Shown: in pieces, positions 57,524-64,000 of the stretch
How the letters are laid out: the number at the start of each line of letters is the position of its first letter
How positions within the stretch are numbered: the first letter of the stretch is position 1
Source of the DNA: an uncultured Kiloniellaceae bacterium
GTDB taxonomy: Bacteria > Pseudomonadota > Alphaproteobacteria > Kiloniellales > Kiloniellaceae
Assembly (NCBI GenBank): GCA_947493695.1
Contig: CANLSF010000004.1
Span: 124,001 to 188,000, forward strand
DNA length: 64,000 bases
Direction of reading: 5' to 3'
Translations under genes and position numbers: made by a program
Notes under the pieces: generated by a model
The model's database searches: none
The model's input: the letters and a program-made list of their open reading frames with translations, nothing else
What the model was told of the DNA's origin: nothing

Positions 57524-59248
57524 GTGGCGACTGATATCAATATTGATCGAGCATCCGGACGTATGCGCAAGAGTGTTTTAGGTGTCTTGCTTGCGACCGT
57601 CGCGTTGGCAACGGTCGCTACATTTATCGGAGCTCACTGGTATTTCGAGAAGCTGGAAACCAAAGCTGCGTCAAACCAGATGGTGCTCTATCTGCGCATG
57701 CTCAATGAAACGCTGCGCCAGCATCAACATCTTCCTTTTGTCCTTGCGCGCGACCCGCGCTATTCGGATACGCTGCGGTCCCGTTCGCTTGATCCCGACA
57801 TCAACGCACGACTGTTGCGGCTGTCGCAGGAAGCCAAACTTGAGGCCATTTATCTGATGGATGCCAAGGGCGTCGTGCTTGCGGCGTCGAACGCGGGGCA
57901 GCCAAACAGCTTTCTTGGCGAGAACTACGGGTTTCGACCTTATTTCAAGGATGCGCTTGCGGGGCGGCGCAGCGACTATTTTGCAATTGGCGCAACCTCG
58001 GGAAGGCCCGGATATTTTGTGGCCGAGCCGGTCACCTATGGGGCCGAAACGCAAAGAGGCGTTATCGCGATCAAGCTGGATATCAGCGAACTTCAGAAAT
58101 CCTGGGAAAATGACCGGGAAACGATCGTTGCCGTGAACAAGGATAATATCATTGTTCTGGCCTCAAACCCGGATTGGCTCTACCGGCCGATCAGTGAGCT
58201 TGCTCCTGCTAAAAGACAGGCGATCCTGGACAGCCGCCAATTCGGAGCGGAGCGGCTTACGCCATTGGACTGGGCCCAGCAGAGTGAGACGAGGGCCGCT
58301 GTTGAGGGCGTCAGTTACATAACCGCGAAGGGACGGGCGGATTGGAGGGATTGGTCCGTGCTGTACCTGCGGCCCCAGGCCTTGGTGAGACACCAGACCC
58401 TCCTGACCACGGGGTTGTTCGGCAGTATCATCGCGCTCTTGGTGGGGTTTGCGACCTACCTGCGCTCTCGCAGGATCGAATTGGCATATGCTGCGTCCGA
58501 GCGCCAACGTATCGCCCTGACGGAAACAAACCATCAACTCGAACAGGCGCAGACCGAACTTGCACGTACTGCCAAGCTCTCCGCCCTTGGGCATTTCGCT
58601 GCCTCGGTCACCCATGAGCTTGGTCAACCGATCAGCGCCTTCCGCAATCACCTTGCCGCTGCGGAAATCGGGGGGGAGATTACCTCGCCCACAACAGCCA
58701 GAAGCCTGAACAAACTGGTTGAACGGATGGAGGCGATAACCAAGCAGTTTCGCTATTTTGCGCGGGGAGGTGTCGATACAAAGACACGTGTCGATCTCGC
58801 AGACGCCATTAGCGAAGCTAAAAATCTGCTCAGCGCCGAGATAGCGACAGCCAATATTACGCTGCGCTATGTACCGGCCGTCTCTCCGGTTGAGCTTCGA
58901 GCAAACAAGGTGTTGCTGGAACAGGCGCTGACAAATCTCCTCAGAAATGCGGTGCATGCGGTGGAAAACCTGGCAAACCCCGAAGTGGGAATCGACATCA
59001 TTCCTGGCGCAGGAACGGTGAAAATCCACATATCCGATAATGGCGCGGGCCTCGACGGGCTTAGCCTGAAAGAGCTGCAAGAGCCGTTTTTCAGCACGAA
59101 ACCCTCCGGCGTGGGGATGGGGCTTGGCCTCGCCATTGCCACGGAAATCATCAGGGACCACGGTGGCGATCTGACCCTGGGTACAGCCACCGAAGGTGCC
59201 GAGTTTATTGTAAGCCTGCCGCTCTGGCAGGACGGAGACCCCGTATGA
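57524..59248 (+). CDS. DctB-like sensor histidine kinase
   Basis: It is 574 residues from the GTG at 57524, which has AAGGAG 7 bp upstream. A longer ORF from 57317 is rejected. Two helices (about 17-41 and 293-316) bracket a periplasmic sensor region of about 250 residues. The segment ALAGRRSDYFAIGATSGRPG resembles the PAS/Cache domain of C4-dicarboxylate sensors (DctB). A short coiled coil leads to the H box ASVTHELGQPISAFRNHL (His about 364). The N box (LTNLLRNAVHAVEN), DNGAGLDGLS and GVGMGLGLAIATEI follow. It overlaps the response regulator gene by 4 nt. Confidence 0.9.
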   Translation: MATDINIDRASGRMRKSVLGVLLATVALATVATFIGAHWYFEKLETKAASNQMVLYLRMLNETLRQHQHLPFVLARDPRYSDTLRSRSLDPDINARLLRLSQEAKLEAIYLMDAKGVVLAASNAGQPNSFLGENYGFRPYFKDALAGRRSDYFAIGATSGRPGYFVAEPVTYGAETQRGVIAIKLDISELQKSWENDRETIVAVNKDNIIVLASNPDWLYRPISELAPAKRQAILDSRQFGAERLTPLDWAQQSETRAAVEGVSYITAKGRADWRDWSVLYLRPQALVRHQTLLTTGLFGSIIALLVGFATYLRSRRIELAYAASERQRIALTETNHQLEQAQTELARTAKLSALGHFAASVTHELGQPISAFRNHLAAAEIGGEITSPTTARSLNKLVERMEAITKQFRYFARGGVDTKTRVDLADAISEAKNLLSAEIATANITLRYVPAVSPVELRANKVLLEQALTNLLRNAVHAVENLANPEVGIDIIPGAGTVKIHISDNGAGLDGLSLKELQEPFFSTKPSGVGMGLGLAIATEIIRDHGGDLTLGTATEGAEFIVSLPLWQDGDPV

Positions 59249-60582
59249 GTAAGCCGAGAGTACTTGTTGTCGACGATGATCATGAAATGCGCGGATCGCT
59301 CGCACATCTGTTGGAGAGCGCAGGTTATGAGGTTGCAATCGCGCGCGACGGGCTGCAGGGCTTGGACGCCATTCGCACGACAGCGCCGGATGTGATCCTC
59401 AGCGATGTACGCATGCCGGGCATGGACGGGTTGGAATTTCAAACCAAAGCGGGCGAAATCTGTCAGGTGCCTGTCATCCTGATCACCGCGCATGGCGATA
59501 TTCCTATGGCGGTCAAGGCGTTGCAGGATGGGGCCTACAGCTTTGTCGAAAAGCCCTTCGAACCGCGACGATTGCTCGGCATTCTTAAAAATGCGGTCCG
59601 CATGAAGCGGCTTATGGACAGTACGGCGATGCTGCAGGACCGTTTGGCTAAATTGACGGATCTCGAGCGTATCCTGATCGGCAACAGCCCCCAAATCGTT
59701 GCGGTTCGGGACATGGTGTTCGATTTTTCCGCAAGTAACGCCAGTGTATTGATCCTGGGTGAGACCGGCACCGGCAAAGAGCTCGTTGCGCGCGCGCTAC
59801 ATGATCTCGGCACTGCCTCTGCAGCGCCGTTTATAGCTGTCAACTGTGCGGCGATCCCGCCGGAGCGATTTGAAGAAACCGTGTTCGGCACCGCCAGCAA
59901 CCCACACGGGCTGATGAGCGCCGCAGATGGCGGCACGCTGTTTCTCGATGAATTGGGCTCAATGCCTTTTGAGACGCAGTCAAAGATGTTGCGGGTCATT
60001 GAAACAAAGCAATATCAACGCGTTGGCGAGGCGACACTGCAAACAGTCGAGCTGCGCGTGATGAGTGCTGCCAGTGAGGACATTCTCCAGAACACAAGCG
60101 ACAAAAGCTTCCGCGAGGATCTGCTGTTCCGCCTGAACACTCTGATGATTGTTTTGCCCGGTCTGGCCGATCGTGGCGATGATGTATTGTTGCTGTTTCG
60201 GCATTACATGATGCGGCTCAGCAAGCTTTACGAGTTGCCGACACCGAAACTCACGCCCGACGATATCGCTGCACTCATCTCCTATCATTGGCCGGGCAAT
60301 GTACGTGAGCTGCAAAACGTGGCTGAGCGTCGCGTACTCGCGGAACGCCGCGGTGGCGGCTCTGTCCGGAATGCGATTGCACTGCAAACCTCGCAGCCGC
60401 CGGTTCCCGGAACCTTGCGCGAAGCGGTTGCTGCGTTCGAACGGGAGCTGATCGGACGTGCCATCCAGGAGGAGGAGGGACGTATGGAGGATGTCGCTGC
60501 GCTTCTGGGAATCGGGCGGCGCACGTTGAATGAGAAAATCGTAAAACTGGGCCTTAACAAAGAAGCCCTTTTAGGCGGCTGA
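59245..60582 (+). CDS. DctD-like AAA+ response regulator lacking the GAFTGA loop
   Basis: This 445-residue protein has the receiver domain at 1-120 (phosphoacceptor Asp54, acidic pair near 10-12), an AAA+ domain with Walker A GETGTGKE (about 172-179) and Walker B GGTLFLDELG, and a Fis-type helix-turn-helix at the end (LGIGRRTLNEKIVKLGL). Between Walker A and B the GAFTGA loop used to contact sigma-54 is absent: VFGTASNPHGLMSAADGG is about eight residues shorter than in NtrC/DctD proteins. It therefore probably acts independently of sigma-54, as known for some NtrC relatives. It is coupled to the kinase gene. Confidence 0.92.
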   Translation: MSKPRVLVVDDDHEMRGSLAHLLESAGYEVAIARDGLQGLDAIRTTAPDVILSDVRMPGMDGLEFQTKAGEICQVPVILITAHGDIPMAVKALQDGAYSFVEKPFEPRRLLGILKNAVRMKRLMDSTAMLQDRLAKLTDLERILIGNSPQIVAVRDMVFDFSASNASVLILGETGTGKELVARALHDLGTASAAPFIAVNCAAIPPERFEETVFGTASNPHGLMSAADGGTLFLDELGSMPFETQSKMLRVIETKQYQRVGEATLQTVELRVMSAASEDILQNTSDKSFREDLLFRLNTLMIVLPGLADRGDDVLLLFRHYMMRLSKLYELPTPKLTPDDIAALISYHWPGNVRELQNVAERRVLAERRGGGSVRNAIALQTSQPPVPGTLREAVAAFERELIGRAIQEEEGRMEDVAALLGIGRRTLNEKIVKLGLNKEALLGG

Positions 60583-60621
60583 CTAGACCGAAACATGTGA
60601 ATCCGATCTATATCATATAGT

Positions 60622-60685
60622 TAGAGCAGATTCACCGGAACGACAGATCGCCTTCGGCGATTCCGTCTAAACCGGACCTGCTCTA
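60622..60685. repeat. Palindromic intergenic element (RIME/REP-like)
   Basis: This 64 bp element has perfect 8 bp outer arms (TAGAGCAG at 60622-60629, CTGCTCTA at 60678-60685), an inner hairpin ATCGCC/GGCGAT, and imperfectly matching middle arms (CCGG on each side). It lies 40 bp after the response regulator gene and 3 bp before the second shared operator. Similar palindromes are scattered in alphaproteobacterial intergenic regions. Only one copy is in this window. Confidence 0.6.
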
Positions 60686-60688
60686 GCG

Positions 60689-60705
60689 CCTGCGGAAATC
60701 CGCAG
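60689..60705. promoter_or_regulatory. Shared inverted-repeat operator, copy 2 (TAXI operon)
   Basis: CCTGCGGAAATCCGCAG is identical over 17 bases to 57429-57445. Here the arms extend to nine pairs (GCCTGCGGA-AA-TCCGCAGGC, 60688-60707). It is 111 bp upstream of the TAXI gene start, a suitable distance for an activator or repressor site. Confidence 0.72.
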
Positions 60706-60816
60706 GCAGATTTATTCGATTTGAGCGGTTTTCTTCATACCGCATTGCTGTCCGAGCCGTCATCAACGTCCTACGCCGCAATATAGCGGCACGAAAAGGT
60801 TCTGGGAGGAACAGCA

Positions 60817-61809
60817 ATGAAAATGTTGAAAGCGCTCGTTGTGGGCGCCAGCCTTGTTGCGTCAGGTAGTGTGCAGGCTCAAAGTGTCGACTATGTTCTG
60901 AACACAGCCTCCACCGGCGGCACCTATCATCCGGTCGGCACGGCAATCTCAACTCTGTCGAAAATTAAGCTGCTGCCGAAGCAGAAATTCTCGCTGACGG
61001 CCGTGAACTCGGCGGGCTCAGGCGCCAATGTACAGGCAATGTCCGCGGGCACGGCTGACTTCGCCATTTTGCAGGGCCTCTATGGCTCTTACGCCGTTAC
61101 CGGCACTGGCCCCGTCACCGAACCCCAGGCAAACCTGCGCTCTGTCACGATGCTGTGGCAAAACGTCGAGCAATTCGTGGTTCCCGCCGACAAAGCCGCG
61201 ACCGGCACAGTCTCCGACCTTAAGTCCCTGACCGGTATGTCTGCGGGGATGGGCAAAGAGAACTCCGGCACCATGGGGTCCAACAAGGTCCTGCTATCCG
61301 GCCTGGGCCTCTCGCTGGAAGACTTCACGCTGGTGTCCGCGGGATATGGTCCGACCGTGGACGCGATGGCGAACGGTCAAGTTGTGGCAGCGGGTATTCC
61401 GTCAGGACCACCCACCGGCGCCATCACCAAGCTGATGGCTTCCAACGAGGGCAAATTCACCATTCTCAATGTTACAGCAGAAGAAGCTGCTGCAATGGAT
61501 GGTGGCCGCAACCTCTGGGTCCCCTACACAATCGCTGCTGGTACCTATCCGGGCCAGACCGATGATGTGAATACCATTGCGCAGCCTAATTTCCTCGCTG
61601 TGAATGCTGACGTGGATGAAGAGCATGTCTACCTCTTGACCAAGACCATGTTCGAGAACCTTCCCTTCCTGCAGTCCATTCATCCGGCGACCAAGGCGAT
61701 GGCTCTCGAAAAAGCGATGGCCGGTTTGCCAGCTCCCCTGCACCCCGGCGCCGCACGCTATTACACCGAGATGGGCCTGGAAGTTCCAGAGAGCCTCCTC
61801 GCCAAGTAA
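60817..61809 (+). CDS. TAXI family TRAP transporter solute-binding protein
   Basis: This is a periplasmic substrate-binding protein of 330 residues with a signal peptide cut near SVQAQ (about residue 21). The mature part has the TAXI features: VLNTASTGGTYHPVGTAIS at the N-terminus, AVNSAGSGANVQAMSAGTADFAILQ, and the late GNLWVPYTIAAGTYPGQ-type segment (GRNLWVPYTIAAGTYPGQTD). An AGGAGG-like site (GGGAGGA) precedes the ATG. It delivers an unidentified substrate, perhaps an organic acid, to the fused permease encoded downstream. Confidence 0.95.
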   Translation: MKMLKALVVGASLVASGSVQAQSVDYVLNTASTGGTYHPVGTAISTLSKIKLLPKQKFSLTAVNSAGSGANVQAMSAGTADFAILQGLYGSYAVTGTGPVTEPQANLRSVTMLWQNVEQFVVPADKAATGTVSDLKSLTGMSAGMGKENSGTMGSNKVLLSGLGLSLEDFTLVSAGYGPTVDAMANGQVVAAGIPSGPPTGAITKLMASNEGKFTILNVTAEEAAAMDGGRNLWVPYTIAAGTYPGQTDDVNTIAQPNFLAVNADVDEEHVYLLTKTMFENLPFLQSIHPATKAMALEKAMAGLPAPLHPGAARYYTEMGLEVPESLLAK

Positions 61810-61828
61810 CGGGCGTAAACACCGGAAG

Positions 61829-61856
61829 GGGCCGTCAATGATCTGACGGCCCTTTT
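61829..61856 (+). terminator. Terminator or attenuator between TAXI and permease genes
   Basis: GGGCCGTCA (61829-61837) and TGACGGCCC (61844-61852) form a 9 bp stem with a 6 nt loop, followed by TTTT. Its place inside the operon suggests partial termination, giving more binding protein than permease. Confidence 0.8.
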
Positions 61857-61885
61857 CATTTATGCTCCCTGGGGGGGGACTTCAG

Positions 61886-64000
61886 ATGACGCAAGATACA
61901 GAAATCGTGGGTTCATCACGCGAGAGGCTTCTGGACATACCGTCCAATGGCTGGGGCGTTCGGCACCTGATGCTCATTTTCGCGCTCGGTTTTGCGATTT
62001 GGCACGTTCTTACGAATGTCTATTTGACCGAGCCTGGTTTGTGGCAGAACGCCATCCACTTTGCAGGCTTCGCATTTCTTGCATCCGTCATCCTGAGTCC
62101 CTGGGGCAAAAGATCGAACCAGACATGGGCTTTGGCAGTTGATGTCGTCTATGGCCTGGCCGTCGCGAGTGCCGCACTCTGGGTCGCCTACGCTGAGTCC
62201 GGTCTTTACGAACGCTCTCTTGCTGTGACTGGACAGGGATGGCAGTTCACTGTGGTGGATTGGGCTGCGGGCCTGTTGCTGATCTTCGCCTGTATCGACT
62301 TGTCGCGCCGCGTCGCGGGCTGGGTCATCCCAATCCTGATCCTGTTGTCCCTGAGCTATATCCTTTTCCTGGGCACCATGCTGCCCGGCGTATTCCGTGC
62401 GGCGAGCCTGCCGCTCGACGATGTTTTGTTCCGGACGCTTTACAATGACGAAGGCATGTTTGGCATCCTGGCCCAAATCTCGGTGACCAACATCACGTTG
62501 TTCATGATTTTTGGCGGGTTTCTTGTGGTGTCGGGTGCCAGCAACTTTGTCATCGAGGTTTCCAAGGTTGTGGCAGGCCGGATCAAAGGGGGAGCTGCTT
62601 TTGTCGCGGTGATCTCTTCGGCACTCACCGGTACGATTTCAGGTTCGGCCATTGCAAATACGGCCTCTACCGGGGTGATCACGATTCCCCTCATGAAAGC
62701 CAATGGTTTTCGGCCGCAGTTTGCGGGAGGCGTCGAAGCAGCAGCCTCTACCGGCGGGCAGCTGATGCCGCCGATTATGGGGGCAGGGGCCTTCGTGATG
62801 GCCAGTTACACCTCGATCCCCTACGGCACAATTGTCGCCGTCTCGATTGTGCCCGCCATCCTCTATTTTTTGTCCGTGGCCTTCATCGTTCGGATCGAAG
62901 CGATCAAGCATGATGCCGGCGCCGAGATGGACCTGACTGTGGATCGGGGCAAACTGATCTCGGGCGGCCTTGTCTTCGTGATCCCGCTGACGGTGATGAT
63001 CTGGTTGTTGTTGTCGGGGGTGACGCCAGCCTACGCGGCCTGTTGGGCGATTGCGGCGGTGATCTTGTCGTCCTGGGCTACCAGTGCGTTGGCCCGGTTC
63101 AGCAAAAACAGCAGAATTGAAGCCATCGAGATGGGCCCCTCCAGAATCTCCGAAGCCCTGACCCGTGGTATCCGCTCGGCCGTCATGACCGCGATTTTGC
63201 TGACGGCGATTGGAATCATGAACAATGCTATCGTCACCAGCGGCGTGGGCAATGGCTTTTCCCTGATGATTGCGCAATGGTCGCAAGGCTCAATGGCATT
63301 GGCGATCCTGCTGATTGCGCTGGCGTCCCTGGTGCTCGGCATGGGTCTTCCTGTGACGGCGGCATACATTATCCTCGCCATCCTGACCGCGCCCGCCCTG
63401 GCCGGAATCATGGCCGACGGTTTGATCGTCGAGCAATTGATGACGGGTATCACGGACCCGGCCAAATCGGGCCTGTTCTTCCTGGTCGATCATCCGCTTG
63501 TGGCGCAGGTTGCCACCGGGATGACCAACGCCGAGGCCTGGGAACTGATGCGCAACATTCCCTTTGAGATCGCAGTCACCATCCGGCCCGTGCTGGTTGA
63601 TCCGGTCCTGCAAACGACTTACCTGCTGACCGCACATCTGATTATCTTCTGGCTGAGCCAGGATTCCAACGTGACACCGCCCGTCTGCCTTGCGGCTTTC
63701 GCGGCCGCCGGTATCGCGGGGTCGCGGCCCATGGCAACTGGCTTCGAAAGTTGGAAGATCGCAAAAGGTCTTTATGTCGTGCCTTTGCTCTTTGCCTATA
63801 CGCCCCTGATTTCCGGCGATTTGGCGCAGGTTCTCCAGATAGGCTTTTTCTCGCTGTTTGGCATCTATGCGACCTACGCGGTGATCCAATGGCATGCGGA
63901 GGGGCCGATTGGCGTGTTCACCTTGCCGTTGCTAATTATAGGCGGCATTGGCGCCTATTGGCCTCTGGCCTGGATACCCAACATTGTCGGCGCAGCAGCC
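61886..64000 (+). CDS. TRAP transporter fused permease (DctQ-DctM type), 3' truncated by window
   Basis: This is a polytopic inner-membrane protein with no stop before the window end, so about 705 residues are visible. The first 160 residues hold four helices like the small DctQ subunit. From about residue 200 the DctM-like part begins. It contains GTISGSAIANTASTGVITIP near 251-270, then ASTGGQLMPPIMGAGAFVMA, and later LVLGMGLPVTAAYIILAIL. Such fusions accompany TAXI-type binding proteins and are driven by a sodium or proton gradient. The ATG at 61886 follows a G-rich ribosome-binding site. Confidence 0.95.
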   Translation, partial: MTQDTEIVGSSRERLLDIPSNGWGVRHLMLIFALGFAIWHVLTNVYLTEPGLWQNAIHFAGFAFLASVILSPWGKRSNQTWALAVDVVYGLAVASAALWVAYAESGLYERSLAVTGQGWQFTVVDWAAGLLLIFACIDLSRRVAGWVIPILILLSLSYILFLGTMLPGVFRAASLPLDDVLFRTLYNDEGMFGILAQISVTNITLFMIFGGFLVVSGASNFVIEVSKVVAGRIKGGAAFVAVISSALTGTISGSAIANTASTGVITIPLMKANGFRPQFAGGVEAAASTGGQLMPPIMGAGAFVMASYTSIPYGTIVAVSIVPAILYFLSVAFIVRIEAIKHDAGAEMDLTVDRGKLISGGLVFVIPLTVMIWLLLSGVTPAYAACWAIAAVILSSWATSALARFSKNSRIEAIEMGPSRISEALTRGIRSAVMTAILLTAIGIMNNAIVTSGVGNGFSLMIAQWSQGSMALAILLIALASLVLGMGLPVTAAYIILAILTAPALAGIMADGLIVEQLMTGITDPAKSGLFFLVDHPLVAQVATGMTNAEAWELMRNIPFEIAVTIRPVLVDPVLQTTYLLTAHLIIFWLSQDSNVTPPVCLAAFAAAGIAGSRPMATGFESWKIAKGLYVVPLLFAYTPLISGDLAQVLQIGFFSLFGIYATYAVIQWHAEGPIGVFTLPLLIIGGIGAYWPLAWIPNIVGAAA

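Noticed and set aside
1-64000. CRISPR arrays, tRNA or rRNA genes, insertion sequences, prophage
   Set aside because: No regularly spaced repeats, no cloverleaf sequence with CCA-ready ends, no transposase or integrase reading frame was seen by eye. A covariance-model scan would be needed to exclude small RNAs.

Overview
The window is chromosomal DNA from an alphaproteobacterium, most likely a Rhodospirillales or Kiloniellales relative. This is inferred from gene order (nuo-birA-coaX-rnj-mce-DUF1467-proS-lolC-lolD-dnaE; trpGDC-moaC-moeA-lexA-comEC), from the short ProS, from a single LolC/E gene, from LpxI in the lipid A operon, and from a GTTC-N7-GTTC LexA box. About 50 kb is conserved core genome. 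The last 13 to 14 kb is accessory.

Core left half (1-36951, all on +): the end of the complex I operon (nuoG partial, then nuoH to nuoN) runs into birA, coaX, RNase J, methylmalonyl-CoA epimerase and a DUF1467 membrane protein. An AT-rich 643 bp gap holds a minus-strand terminator that no known gene explains. Next come a small exported protein, proS, lolC-lolD, dnaE, rpsB-tsf, and the pyrH-frr-uppS-cdsA-dxr-rseP-bamA-skp-lpxD-fabZ-lpxA-lpxI-lpxB envelope operon, closed by a glyoxalase gene and a strong terminator.

Core right half (37007-50721, mostly on -): gltX and gltA are on the minus strand. A PfkB kinase and comEC are on the plus strand. trpG-trpD-trpC-moaC-moeA-lexA run on the minus strand towards comEC, with an SOS operator before lexA. 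A divergent polysaccharide deacetylase and a nucleotidyltransferase-family gene close the block.

Accessory part A (50862-56021): a TetR regulator faces a Tat-exported protein made of two tandem YdhR-like domains. Three near-identical 14 bp operators lie between them. Behind these come a small secreted protein, a second glyoxalase-like protein, a GFA/Mss4-type zinc protein and a NIPSNAP gene broken by a one-base frameshift. An HxlR regulator faces an EamA exporter across GTAGCA/TGCTAC half sites. The gene content suggests handling of reactive carbonyls or electrophiles, but this is inference.

Accessory part B (56032-64000): a phytanoyl-CoA dioxygenase-family gene, a DctB-like sensor kinase, a DctD-like response regulator, a TAXI solute-binding protein and a fused TRAP permease that runs off the window. 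The regulator lacks the GAFTGA loop needed to engage sigma-54. An identical 17 nt site with an inverted repeat (CCTGCGGAAATCCGCAG) lies upstream of both the kinase-regulator operon and the TAXI-permease operon. Together these look like a self-contained sense-and-import unit using a sigma-54-independent DctD-type regulator. This is the most interesting system in the window.
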